Source: Chamaelirium japonicum (Eukaryota; Streptophyta; Magnoliopsida; Liliales; Melanthiaceae). From it: a stretch of DNA of 64,000 nt. Positions within the stretch are counted from its first letter, which is position 1. Each line of letters starts with the position of its first letter. Shown piece after piece: positions 12,345 through 25,439 of this stretch. The notes below the pieces were generated by a model. That model made no database searches. It was not told the DNA's origin and worked only from the letters and a program-made list of their open reading frames with translations. The position numbers and the translations under genes are program-made. The DNA lies in NCBI GenBank assembly GCA_947650365.1, contig OX393551.1, positions 6,783,501 to 6,847,500 on the forward strand, written 5' to 3'.

Positions 12345-12815
12345 TTCTACCGATCCTCTGTCCGGGGTTGGTCGTCATCTGTCTGTCGACCTGCTACGTG
12401 AGGCCGACCTTTAGGCCTCTGCCGACCCATTGCGCGGGGCCGACCATCATTTGTCTGCTGACTCGTTGGGCGGGGCCGACTGTTATCTGCCTCCCGACCC
12501 CCTGTCCAGGGCCGACTAATGTGTGTCTACCGACCCGTTGTGCGGGGCCGACCATTGTCTACCTGTCGATCTCCTATCCGGGATCGACAGCTGTATGTCT
12601 GGCGACCCCCTATCTGGGGCTGACTGCTATCTGTCTGCCGACCCCCTGTCCGGGGCCGACCATCGTCTATCTATCGACCCCCTGTCCGGGGTCGATAGCT
12701 GTGCGTCTGCCGACCCGTTGTGCAGGGCCGACCATCGTCTGCCTGCCAACCCCCTGCCCGGGGCCGACTGCTGTGCGTCTGCAGACCCGTTGGGTGGGAC
12801 CGACTACTGGTGTGT
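12345..12815. repeat. 36-bp tandem repeat inside the non-autonomous element
   Basis: About 13 copies of a CGACCCCCTGTCCGGGGC-centred unit. Because 36 is a multiple of 3 it yields a 193-aa open frame (12314-12895) of 12-residue repeats (CPGPTIVYLSTP type). I do not call this a gene: it lacks a conserved start context and lies inside a retroelement transcribed from the other strand. Confidence 0.88.
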
Positions 12816-12894
12816 TAGCCCCTCCCAGTTGGGTAGGTGGTAATCTGGTTGACTGGGGTTACAAAAATAGCTGCGCGCAAGTTGGTTCGAGCTA

Positions 12895-13075
12895 AAAAAT
12901 CTAGGGGCGATGGTCAAAAAATATTAAGGGCAGGGGGTTTTGTGCAAAAAGTCAGGGGCAGAGGATTTTGTGTAAAAAGTTAGGGGCAGGGATGGTTTGT
13001 GCAAAAAATCATGTGGCAGGGGGGTTCTGTGCAAAAATTCAGGGGTAGGGGGTCTTGTGCAAAAAGTGTGAAAAA
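12895..13075. repeat. About 30-bp tandem repeat inside the non-autonomous element
   Basis: Six drifted copies of GGGGCAGGGGGTTTTGTGCAAAAAGT-type units. Confidence 0.8.
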
Positions 13076-13172
13076 AATCAGGAGCAAGGGGGTTTGGTCA
13101 AAGATTCTGGGTGGCATGGATTTTTTTGCAAAAAACCCCTCAATCCTAAAACTTCTGCCTAGAAACCCTTTT

Positions 13173-13183
13173 AGACGGCGCCA
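13173..13183 (-). other. Primer-binding site TGGCGCCGTCT
   Basis: Lies 3 bp inside the 5' LTR edge on the minus strand, in the common plant gypsy arrangement ACAGTTTGGCGCCGTCT. It fixes the orientation of the element. Confidence 0.85.
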
Positions 13184-13186
13184 AAC

Positions 13187-13789
13187 TGTGGATGAGGATT
13201 TCAGCCGTCGTACGTGACCCTCTTCCAACAGTCGATTGAAGGTTTGACCCTTCGGGATGTGGGGCGCTTCGAAGCGCTGAGTTGTGACTTGCTGGGCTGT
13301 CACACAAGCACTGTAGAGTAGAAAGGTAGAGAAATAGATGACACAGGATATGGTGACGAAGTTCGGCCGAAGACTACGTCTCCGTGCAGTAAGACGCAAC
13401 CTTTGAATCCACTATCTTTAAGTAAACAGTAGAGCTACTCTCGACAGGCCGAGGAGTGCTTCTTACAAGTAATCAGAGGATGGAAAATGAGTCTGAAAAC
13501 CAGAAAACTCAGGGAGCTCTAGAAAACAGAAAGTGGGTTTTTGATCTTGAATTTGGATCCGGAATCATTTACAGGGTTTGTTATTTATAAGGGATTAGTT
13601 TATCTGGAGAATATTCCAGGAATATTCTCAGGAATATCCAGGGTTTGGTAAATATCCGGGGAGATTTACCAGACCTCAGATAGTGCAAGTGGTCCCCAGG
13701 CAGGGCTGCGGGTCCCACCGTCATACCCATGGGCCCCAGGCAGGGCTACGGGTCCCACCGTTGGACGTTAGCCAGATTTTGCACCCACA
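13187..13789 (-). repeat. 5' LTR (right copy)
   Basis: 603 bp with perfect TG...CA ends. The minus-strand TATA region (CTTATAAATAAC) lies near 13581-13592. Confidence 0.92.
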
Positions 13790-13794
13790 GTGTC
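13790..13794. other. Target-site duplication, right (GTGTC)
   Basis: Matches 11667-11671 exactly. Confidence 0.88.
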
Positions 13795-13861
13795 TACTTC
13801 AAGTGATTGGAGAAAATATTGTGGAAAGTCCTGTTGTGACAAAACTATTTGAATCAGCAAA

Positions 13862-14202
13862 TAGTTAAGACTTTGGCCAATTAATTATGATTTGGATTTT
13901 AAATAATTGCCCAAGGATGAGTCGATAACTCCATAGGCGCATGCAAAAATATTTTAAACAGTTTGATCAGTCATTATTCATAGAGTCGATAACTACAAAA
14001 TCCTATAGGAATCGTAAGATATAGAATTTTATACCTAAATTCCACAACTCTTCAAAGTCACATAGGATTTCAGAGTTATCGACACTATGAACAAAGATCA
14101 ATAAAATTATTTAAGTATCGAAAATATTTCAAAATTATCGACTCATCTTTATGCAATTTTTTGAAATTCAAACTCTACTCCATTGGCCAAACTCTTAACT
14201 AA
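13862..14202. mobile_element. MITE-like inverted-repeat element
   Basis: Ends TAGTTAAGACTTTGGCCAAT and ATTGGCCAAACTCTTAACTA are inverted. Inner arms (GAGTCGATAACT, ATAGGATTT) also pair across the centre near 14010. No open frame. Superfamily not assigned; no clear target duplication. Confidence 0.65.
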
Positions 14203-14232
14203 TTGTCTTAAATTATTTTAATATGGAATGAG

Positions 14233-15844
<1,612 letters not shown>

Positions 15845-16186
15845 GGGTTATTTTGACTTTGCCCCCCCCCATACTTGCTTTTTCTAAGTTTTGTTTTGGG
15901 TTATCTTGACTTTGCCCCCCAATATTTGCCTTGAATTAGACTTTAGCCCCCATATTTTCATTAATTATATTTTATCCCTCAAAACTAACTGTTCCGTCAG
16001 CTCACCAGCTAAGAGAAAGGGTGTCAGCTCACCAGCTAAGAGAAAGGGTGAGCTGACAGAAAAGAAATAATGTTTTGAAGGGTGAGCTGACGGAACAGTT
16101 AGTTTTGGGGGGTAAAGTCTAATTAATGAAAAATAGGGGTAACGTTTAATTCAAGGCAAAATTTAGGATTCAAACTCAAAATAATC
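15845..16186. mobile_element. MITE family M1, copy 1
   Basis: Starts GGGTTATTTTGACTTTGCC and ends with an inverted TCAAACTCAAAATAATC. The inner words AACTGTTCCGTCAGCTCACC and GGTGAGCTGACGGAACAGTT are inverted. The left end is tandemly duplicated (second start at 15898), and a 27-bp internal unit with CAGCTCACCAGCTAAGAG is also doubled. Same family as 31790-32025. Confidence 0.78.
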
Positions 16187-17069
16187 TTTTTTTCTCAAAA
16201 CAGCACTTTTTTAAAAAATATATCATTTAAATAGCCTTAAATCCAAAATAATTTTTAAAATAGTCATTTTTTACTACGTGGCAGCCGAACTAGCAATGTG
16301 CTAAAACCCCCATGTCAAATAAAATCGATATTTCAATTACCGGTTTTGAACTTGATGCTTTATTTACCGATTTCAAAAAAGCTAACAAAAATTCAACACT
16401 TGTGAACCACATGTGATCATTACATGCCATATAAAAATTAAAAATAATATTATACTTATCGTTTTTGCTAGACATGAAATGTTCTACAAGTTGCTAATGT
16501 AACATCCAGATAGAAAATAATAGTTATTTTTGAAATTATTTTTTACTTATGATTATTAAAATAAATTTCTCAAAAGCAAATGATGTTTTTAAAAAATTCT
16601 TTTTAATTTTTTTTAATACACTTGTAACAAATATTGATCTTACAAATAATCTCATTGACTTTTATGTTTTATAAGTAATATCCTCACATGCCTCTGATTT
16701 TTACAAAATCACTCATATACACAACTTTATGATCATTTTACATCACTAGTGCTTGCTAGGACTGTCAAAGGGCCTAAAATCCACGAGCCCTAGCCTTGCC
16801 CTTTGAGGACTTTGGTCAGATCCACCCCTATTAATTATATAAGTTCAAGATCACTGTGTTTTTGGAGTTAGAATAATAGAGTCGTCAGCTTTCCATTAAA
16901 GAGCTATGTTCTTTGGTGGGTTCCATTTATTAGGCCAAGCATGAGTCAACCTGCTTGAATTTTTTTGTATGAATTTGAATAGTCAATATGCTTCAACTTG
17001 CCAAACTAAGCTGTTACATGTAATCTAGATGATTCTTCTAATACAGGTGAAAGCACCTCTACTCTCTCA
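16187..17069. other. Gene-free AT-rich spacer
   Basis: Nothing recognisable beyond a short GGGCCTAAAATCCACGAGCC patch near 16770 that resembles hAT MITE interior sequence. Confidence 0.35.
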
Positions 17070-17077
17070 ATTGAGTT

Positions 17078-17584
17078 TAAAGGTGGGACTTGGGCGGGTT
17101 GAAAGGTCTGCCCATGCCCAATCCGACTTGCACAAATCTTAACCCGTTTTACTTATGGAAGCCCAACCATTGCTTACCCATTCTAATTGTATGGTTTGCT
17201 CGGGTTGTCCAATTTGCAAAATAATGGACGGGTTGAGCTTGTTGTCCAATTAGAAATGCTTGTGCACATAAATAGATGGGAAAAAACCCAACATACTATT
17301 GAATTGCATAAAAAAAATCTTTGATTTGTATAACAAAAATATAAAATCCAACATATATCCTCACATGTTTCAAACGAATTCTTAGCCTTCAATATCAAAC
17401 AGACAGCCTTTGATTTTCATAAAAACAAAACTACCAAAGCATTCAACCTTCGTGTATCGTTTTCTCAGGTTGGGAAGAACGGTGCCCAAACCCGTCCAAG
17501 TTTTTAACCAGCTTTGCCCATATTTGACCATTGTTCGGGTTGGGCGGGTCAGGTTCAGGTCAGACCCGCCCAAGTCCCACCCTA
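17078..17584. mobile_element. hAT-type MITE
   Basis: Termini TAAAGGTGGGACTTGGGCGG and CCGCCCAAGTCCCACCCTA are inverted. Flanking 8-mers ATTGAGTT (17070-17077) and CTTGAGTT (17585-17592) match at 7 of 8, the hAT duplication length. Rich in GGGCGGGT words, no coding. Confidence 0.8.
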
Positions 17585-17602
17585 CTTGAGTTTGCCAGAC
17601 CG

Positions 17603-18252
<650 letters not shown>

Positions 18253-18638
18253 GAATGTTACAGTGAGCTGTGAGCTACAGGTGGAGAAAATGAGCTGCCC
18301 TCATTTTGATCCCCCTAGGAGTTTTGGAATTTAATAAAATTTGGTGAGGATGTTATCTAGGATAAGATGATCATCCTCACCAATTTTCATCAAATTCCAA
18401 AACTTCTAGGGTCATCAAATGGTAAAAGCAAAATTAACGGTGTCTGCGGATGGTAGATAATGCTTCTACCATTTGACCCCCCTAGGAGTTTTGGAATTTG
18501 ATGAAAATTAGTGAGGATGATCATCTTATTCTAGATAACATCCTCACCAAATTTCATCAAATTCCAAAACTCCTAGGGGGATCAAAATGAGGGTAGCTCA
18601 TTCTCTCTACCCGAAGCTCACAGCTCACTGTAACATTC
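18253..18638. mobile_element. Element C: double-hairpin palindrome bounded by (GA)n/(CT)n and (TA)n
   Basis: Terminal inverted repeats GAATGTTACAGTGAGCTGTG and CACAGCTCACTGTAACATTC are perfect over 20 bp. Four inner copies of CTAGGAGTTTTGGAATTT alternate in direction (+,-,+,-), each pair separated by GAGGATGATCATCTTA-type sequence. No coding. Confidence 0.82.
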
Positions 18639-18760
<122 letters not shown>

Positions 18761-18975
18761 GATTTTTCTTTTTGAAATATCTTAGTAATAGCCGCAAACA
18801 ACAAGCAACAAATATACAAAGGTATCAGTCATGAATACTATGAATAAAATGGGCTGGGTCGGAAAACACTAAGCCCAAGCCCGATAGGCCCATTCTGGTG
18901 ACATATAAAGGTCGGGATGGACCGAGTGTCCTTCTGGGAGGGCCTAATTGATAGGCCTAGTGGGTCACCATTGCC

Positions 18976-19170
18976 GAAATTTTTTTTAGCACAATCGTAG
19001 TTGTACCATACATTCACGAGGCCCCTTGTCCCCAGAGCCTATTAGCACACTCTGAATGCTGGGGGCCACTACCCCCATGAACTGGAGCACGTTACCCATA
19101 TCTCTTGAATCAGAGTGGACCCCGCGATTGTATGGTACAATAGTTGTGTTCAAAAATTTCCCCACTATTA
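18976..19170. mobile_element. Small MITE-like inverted repeat
   Basis: GAAATTTTTTTTAGCACAAT...GTACCATAC at the left is inverted as GTATGGTAC...TTGTGTTCAAAAATTTC at the right. About 195 bp, no coding. Confidence 0.65.
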
Positions 19171-19903
19171 TCGGGGGAGGAGGAAGGAGACGGGATGCGG
19201 ATGACGATGATAGCTTTCATAGGCACCGATGAATGCTGGCGTGCACAAAGACAAAGTTGTGTAGGAGTAGAATGGTAAAAAACAATTAGATACATGATCT
19301 CTTTTGCAAATACCAAGATATGTCAATGGATTATTAATAAAACTTAAAAGACAGCTATTCATAAACATTAATATTTGTTAGTGGTGTATGTAAAATCCAT
19401 TTTTCTGAACTTTTCTACCCAATCTATGAAAATTCTCTATTTTTTTTGAGAAAAAAAATGACAATTAGCATCCAAATTTATGGACTTATATGTCTTTGAT
19501 CACATGGAACACAACACATTTCCCACAACTTACATCGTTGTCCTTATTAACACATAATGAAGCATCCCTACACTATATTAGAAAAAATCATAAACCCATC
19601 CCATTTATATTGGAAAAAATCAAAACCGCCATGTTGAGGACATGAATGAAAGCAAGTTGTTTGGGTTTGAATTAACAAAAATAATACAAAATAAATTTAC
19701 TTTAACTAAAAAAAGGATATTATTATTATTATTTTTTAAACAATACATTCATCAAAACAAAATTTTAAGCTATGGCAAGTGCAACTGATATTAATATATT
19801 TGTTAATTGATTTATGTCTTTAATTGAGTTGGATTTGGGGTGAGATAGGCTAAACCCGGTCATGCTCGAAACCCGATTAATCCCATCACAAATCCGCCAA
19901 TAG
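19171..19903. other. Gene-free AT-rich spacer
   Basis: No gene or clear repeat recognised; a short (TTA)n run lies near 19715. Confidence 0.4.
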
Positions 19904-19912
19904 AATCAGATT

Positions 19913-20083
19913 GAGTACGATTTTGTTCCAACCTCTTTTAAAAGGTTGGATGTTCCCGGTCTCTCTCTCTGGTCCATATCGAGGGCTTTTGGTCTTTTCA
20001 TGACCAAAAGCCCTCGATATGGACCAGAGAGAGAGACCGGAAACATCCAACCTCTTTAAGGAGGTTGGAATAAAATCGTACTC
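19913..20083. mobile_element. 171-bp near-perfect hairpin (foldback/Mutator-type MITE candidate)
   Basis: Two arms of about 80 bp (GAGTACGATTTTGTTCCAAC at the left) pair almost throughout around a 9-bp loop near 19998. Flanks AATCAGATT (19904-19912) and GATCAGATT (20084-20092) match at 8 of 9, the duplication length of Mutator elements. A transcript would fold into a long duplex. Confidence 0.78.
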
Positions 20084-20092
20084 GATCAGATT

Positions 20093-20630
20093 GGGTTGGT
20101 AACATGCTAAACCAGTTTAATTGCAATCCCTAAATGAGGGGGTAAGCTGGTCAATTTTGTGGGGGTAAATAAATTACCCTTCAGCTAAGATACACATGTT
20201 TTACTCAGGTTTTCGGGTAAAAAAATGTTTTGCTCATGTTTTAATTCCCAATCGCTTCACCGACACACTCAACGTCTCTAATCCTCTCGAATTAGCCGGG
20301 AATTAAAACCTGAGCAATCAAACCGAACGTCTAGAAAGAGAGGGAGAGGCAGAGAGAGAACAGCGCAGAAGAGAGAGAGAGAGATAGAGAACAGCACAGA
20401 AGAGAGAGAGAAGAGAAGAGAGAGAGAGAGAGAAGAGTTTTCCGAGCCTATCCACTCGCCTCGATTCCAGAAAAATAAAATCTCCTAAATCAATAATATA
20501 CCACCGCGAGGATTTGCCGCCGTCTCACGATCTCATCCCACCGCTTCTCTCTCTCTCTCTCTCCTCTCTCTACTTATATCTCACATTCCTCTCTTTTGTA
20601 GAATTAGGGTTACGGTTTGGGTTGCCGAGG
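20093..20630 (+). other. Upstream region and 5' leader of the gene at 20631
   Basis: Contains GTTTTAATTCCC (20238) inverted as GGGAATTAAAAC (20297), and GA/CT-rich stretches at 20337-20430 and 20546-20570 of the kind common in plant leaders. No TATA box is obvious. Confidence 0.45.
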
Positions 20631-21146
20631 ATGAGAGGCGAGGACCAGATATCCCGGCTCATCTACGAGCTCTGCGCCCTCCTCCTCACCATCCTCCGCA
20701 CCCCCCACATCGCCATCCCCGCCGGCGGCACGGCGCCCTCCCCGCTCTCGTCTCTCCCGCCGCCACGGCGCTCCCGGGCCGTGAGCGGGAGGCGGCCGCA
20801 AGTGTCGCCGGCGGGGTTCGCCTCGCTGCTGCTCGGGGCGTCGCTGGCTCTGATGATTTGCGGGTCAGTGACTTTCGTGATTGGGTTCATAATGATGCCG
20901 TGGGTCCTCGGCCTCGTCATGCTCTTCTACGTCGTCGGGTTCCTTTCCAATCTCTCCGGCCTGGGGCGCGCGATCCTCTGCCCCGGCGCACCCTCGGCTG
21001 CCGGACCGCCCCCGAAGGAAATGTCGGGGTAGGTTTCCTTCGATTGATTCTCTTTGTTTGACTGCGAATCCTTATTTCTGATCCAAATCCTCTTTTTAAT
21101 TCACACTGACTGAGAAATCATGTGGATCCGCAGGTACATGTTCTAA
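20631..21146 (+). CDS. Conserved plant two-transmembrane protein of unknown function
   Basis: ATG at 20631 opens a 133-codon frame to TAG 21030-21032. I prefer a spliced form: donor GTAGGT at 21029, acceptor CAG ending 21133, giving exons 20631-21028 and 21134-21146 and replacing the stop by GYMF plus TAA (136 aa). The N terminus MRGEDQISRLIYELCALLL is amphipathic; residues 30-60 are Pro/Ser/Arg-rich; two hydrophobic segments lie at about 62-89 (GFASLLLGASLALMICGSV) and 91-109, followed by a Pro-rich tail. I recall similar uncharacterised small membrane proteins across plants but no symbol or function. Codon use is very GC-rich compared with the flanks, as in many plant first exons. Upstream in-frame TTG codons are not used as start. 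Confidence 0.8.
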
Positions 21147-21564
21147 AAATTATTGGGAATCTGCTGTTGGTAGCCAAAAGGAGTGGATCATGATGAAGGT
21201 TACCGCTTTTTCTTACTATTAAGGTAGATAAAGATTGAATCTTTTGGGGTTTTACGATGTAGTTGGTAAAATGTTGTGATTTTGTTGGAATTGTGGTCGG
21301 AACAGAGGATGGTGTTGCACATATGATTTGAATTGGATGGTGCTTTTACGAACCCTGGTTATGAGCCTTCTGTATACCAAAATTTAGCAGAGCATTCACT
21401 CTTTTTTTTAATAATAGATCCTCGGAATTCATGGAAGATACACCTTTATTCTTTAAGTATTTATTTCTATTACATCTTCACATATATCTCAAGGTCTCTC
21501 TTTCTAGTTTTGATGTTTCTGTTAGGGGAAATGTTTTGGGTTTCTATTTGGGGAAATGTTTTGG
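21147..21564 (+). other. 3' flank of the gene at 20631
   Basis: Probably 3' UTR, perhaps with further introns; no second coding exon found. A tandem echo of GGGGAAATGTTTTGGGTTTC appears at 21517-21572. Confidence 0.4.
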
Positions 21565-21572
21565 GTTTCTAT

Positions 21573-22143
21573 TAGGGCTGTTCAAAAAACCGACTTAACC
21601 GAAAAACCAAACCGAACTAAAAAATCGGTTAGTGGTTTGGTTTTTAGATGTACAAGTTGGGTTCGGTTTTGGAACGTAAAAAAAAAACTGGAGTTCGGTT
21701 TCGGTTTCGTTAAAAAAAAAAAACCGTTTCACACCGATCTGAACCAAAGAGGTTTATTATGAATAACATGTTCTATTCTTGACCAATCAGATGATCAACA
21801 TACTATGAACAATGACATGATTTGGTGTAGAATTTTGAGATATATAATTAATATCATAGCTAATGCTAACTATTATAGGCATAATTTTGAAATAACTTTG
21901 AATGATGAACACCATTTGGAAGGTCATGGATGGTAAAACAATCTCATTAGAGATGATTAGTTCATGGTCGCAAAACAAAACCAAACAAACTGACCGAACT
22001 GAACCGACTTACGATTGGTCGGTTTAATAATAGGTTTATCGAAGTCGGTTCGGTTTCGTTTCCGTCGAATTCAAAACCGACATGATCGGTTCAGTGACAA
22101 ATAGGCCATCAAAACCTACCGAACAAAACCGTAAACAGCCTTA
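21573..22143. mobile_element. hAT-type MITE
   Basis: Termini TAGGGCTGTTCAAAAAACCG and CGTAAACAGCCTTA are inverted; flanks GTTTCTAT (21565-21572) and GTTTTTAT (22144-22151) match at 7 of 8. Interior is rich in GGTTCGGTTT words and holds an unrelated AT-rich middle. Confidence 0.78.
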
Positions 22144-22151
22144 GTTTTTAT

Positions 22152-23264
22152 GCAGTTATTGTAAGATCATATTGCTTAGATGGTGTACTTTTTGAATGCT
22201 GGAGCTTGATCACGACATTTATAGTCTGAAATGGTACCCAGGATTTTCCTTGTTGAAGGATAAAGTTCGAGGATTTTTGGGAACTTGTAATCATAGGGTG
22301 GTAAGTGTCAAACTTTTTATATGAATCGACAATGCTTCTCAATATCTTTTTTCTTGGAATGATTAAATCCTTATCGGATCTTTATGTCTCTTTCTATCTT
22401 CTCCTTTTCGACCCTGTTGGGTGGATCTCACTCTTTCTCCAATTAATAACCAGTTTGATATTTGAATTGGAAGCCATTCCAAGAACCTAGTAAACAATCA
22501 GATCACAACCTCGATGTATATTTATTCTGAGGTTTCCATCATCGTTTATATCATCTTCACATGAGATGAAACACATCATGGATGACCTTTCTTGAACTAG
22601 TGCATTAAAAGCTCCAATTCGATTCCTGGAAATGTTTCAATGCTTTAGTCGATCTTGGCAATCTCCCCGCATAGGACTAGTAGATACCTGAGCTGCTCAT
22701 AGGTTAACCTTGGTTTAAATGGAGTCTAGATAGCACCTAGACTGTGCAACTTGGTCAATAAATCATAACCAAAACCGTCAAGCCATGTCCCATCTACTTG
22801 GGGTCGGCTTTATGAATCCTTCACAATTCATTTCTATTTAAGGCTGCATCTGTTGTGCAACGTGGTCAATGTTGTTAAAAAATAAGGTTACCGAAAGAAT
22901 TATTGCACTTCTTCAAAGTAATTAGAGATCACACGGAAAATAAGGATTATTCAAATACAGAAAATCATGGATACAATCTAGAACAAAACTTTGAATTACA
23001 TGGGAATGAAGAAGATTAGGTAAAGAAGATATGAAAGAAATTAGGTAAAGAAGATGGGGATAGGAAATAAATTGAGGAAAAGGATAGGCACAAGTTGATA
23101 AAATTAAGGAAGAGAGAAATTGAGCATCTATCTTCCTCCCCCACTTCACATAATAAAAAAAAAGTAATTGATGTCTCAATTTATAATCAAGCATCCTCCA
23201 TCTCTTCAGAAATCTCTCCATTCTCCAGCGATGGAGTCGGTCACGCCAGCCTTGCTGAGTGCCT
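22152..23264. other. Spacer with LINE 3'-end debris
   Basis: No gene recognised. At 22777-22870 CCATCTACTTGGGGTCGGCT and TATGAATCCTTC match the sequence also found at 24860 and 53398; I associate these words with the 3' region of plant RTE-type LINEs. Confidence 0.5.
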
Positions 23265-23272
23265 GCCAGGAA

Positions 23273-23872
23273 TAGGGATGGCAACGGGTCGGGTTTGGGG
23301 CGGGTCGGCCCTATCCCGAACCCGCCCCATTATATTTTATCCCGCCCATACCCGTCCCAAACCCGTGTCGGGTTTTAAGGGTAATCCCTAAACGCGTCCC
23401 AATTAGCATTGAAAAAACCCGTGCCCGCCCCGCCCCGCCCCGTTTATGCATTGCGGGTCGGGTCGGGTCGGGTCGGCTTCACCAAAACTGCATATTTAGC
23501 TTCTTGGACCCACCTAATTGCAGCTCTACATGGAGAAGAGTATTGAGTAAAAATTCTGATAAGCTAAGAGCAATAGTAAGCATACTCATCAAAGGTATGC
23601 TTACTATTGGATGGAAGCATACTCATCAAAGGTATGCTTACTCATCAAAGATATGCTTACTCATCAAAGACTCATATGATAGCCTGATAGGTTATATACC
23701 CGGGTCGGGTCGGGGCGGGTTGGAGTAAAACCCGAACCCGACCCGAACCCGACCGGGTTTTAAATGCAAATCCCAAACCCGTCCCAAACCCGTTTTTGAG
23801 CATCCCAAACCCGTCCCAATAGGGTCGGGTCGGGTCGGGTAGCCCGATAAACCCGAATAATTGCCATCCCTA
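23273..23872. mobile_element. hAT-type MITE with perfect 8-bp TSD
   Basis: Termini TAGGGATGGCAACGGGTCGG and TTGCCATCCCTA are inverted; GCCAGGAA at 23265-23272 recurs exactly at 23873-23880. Interior consists of GGGTCGGG/CCCGACCC words plus a small array of GGTATGCTTACTCATCAAA units (23566-23670). Confidence 0.92.
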
Positions 23873-23880
23873 GCCAGGAA

Positions 23881-25439
23881 GTGGGTTATAATTTTATGAA
23901 TAGCATTCAAATCTCGACATGCGGTGGGCTGCTGCTTTTTTTTTTTGTTTGATGATTGCTACTAACAAAACTCAACGTGTGCACATAAGGTGCATGAAGA
24001 AATATCTCAGAAAATGAACCCCTCATTCTTTGATGTCTAATATATTTTCCAATGTAAAACTTACTGAAGCTTGTTGAATTCAGAAAGATTAATGCATTAC
24101 CAATTCAGTCCGCCCTTTCATGCCATGGGTTTTAATGCACAACACACATATCAAAGACTTTTTTTTTTGTTGGTGGGGTGTGTGTGCGCGCGCCACTATC
24201 AAACCCAACCACAAAAAAAGCCCAAACCAAGAACCCTTGGAATCCTCAAACCTAATACTAGAAAGATGTAAATCGATAGATCTTGTTCTTGATTGGCAGT
24301 TTCTACCTGGCACCTTTCAATCTCTGTTATATATTTTCTTTTGGTATTTTTATTTTCTTTAAAGTAAGGAAATGGTAGGGTGAAGTGATGATCCAATGTT
24401 CATAACTTGTCTGCACTTTAGGTGATGAGTAAACAAGAACATACACTTCCATATGATTTGATCTTCTTTTCCTTTCTAATTGCATTTTTTTTAAAGATGA
24501 ACAATTTTATTTGCAGATAATTAATTTTTTTAATCTTTGTTTTTTTTCCCCGTTTTTCTAGTTTAACTTTATTTTTAATCAGAAATGAAGGGAAATCCAT
24601 ATGCATGTCTGCAGTTCAGGTGATGGATCAATGACTGGTTGTTAGTATCTTACGTACTTGTCAGCATTTCTGAACTATAAGAATGATTCATTTTGTTCAT
24701 TGAACATTGATCCTAATTTAATCACCATCTTTTATTTACTTAATTGGATGCCAAACATCCTTTCATTTACTTAGGGACGATTTTTTTGCTTACTGCATAG
24801 TTACTTTCCTTACATTTATTCTACCTCTACATGCCTTAGTGCCACAACAATAACCATAAGCATCAACCCTTGCCCCATGTATTGGGGTCGGCTATGAATC
24901 CTTCTTCATCGATCATTTCTATTAAGGGCTTTGCTAAAATCCGCTCCAAATCTTTTCTAACAAATCTCTATCAATGTCATTGTAGGTCTTGTGTATTTTC
25001 TAATTCACATGCCTTGAGGGCTTTTGGCTTTTGATTCCTTAAATTATCATGATACCTCTTTGTAACATTCTTGCCTCATAGATGCATAACCATCTTTCTT
25101 TAGAGTTAAAATTCTTAGGTTAGAACTACTAAAAAAAAAAAAATCCTTAGGTTAGAGAAATGAAGAACTGCAATGAAGGAAAAATGCTAAGATGCCTTGA
25201 TGTAGGCCTTCCGGAAAATAGGATTTCAGGAATAGTTGAGGAAATTTTCTTTGTATTGTTTGACAATCGACTACAATTTGTCTATTTTAGAATTAATATC
25301 AAATTTACAAATTACATTCATTTTATATTTTCAATTGTGCGATCGTTGTTACCTCATATCTTATTTTGATCTTTCTGACGTAGTCGAACGATAAACTACA
25401 GATATTCCATGAATTTTAGTGTTCCATTGTAGGATTAAA
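23881..25439. other. AT-rich spacer with LINE 3'-end debris
   Basis: No gene recognised. At about 24855-25010 the words CCATGTATTGGGGTCGGCTA and GGGCTTTGCTAAAATCC mark another RTE-type LINE 3' fragment. Confidence 0.45.

Larger units (their letters stand above)
11672..13789 (-). mobile_element. Complete non-autonomous LTR retrotransposon (minus strand)
   Basis: Two 603-bp direct repeats flank 912 bp of non-coding DNA. The element is bordered by the 5-bp direct repeat GTGTC at 11667-11671 and 13790-13794. Read on the minus strand it starts TGTGGGTGCAAAA. The 5' LTR (right) is followed by TTTGGCGCCGTCT, the usual gypsy-type primer site, and the 3' LTR (left) is preceded by the purine run GGGAGGAGG. 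The LTRs differ at about 40 positions with no indels by my hand alignment (about 93 percent identity). There are no gag or pol remnants, only two tandem arrays inside, so it belongs with TRIM/LARD-type derivatives. Confidence 0.92.

Noticed and set aside
12314..12895. 193-aa frame of 12-residue repeats
   Set aside because: Product of a 36-bp tandem array inside a non-autonomous LTR element; opposite to the element's transcription.
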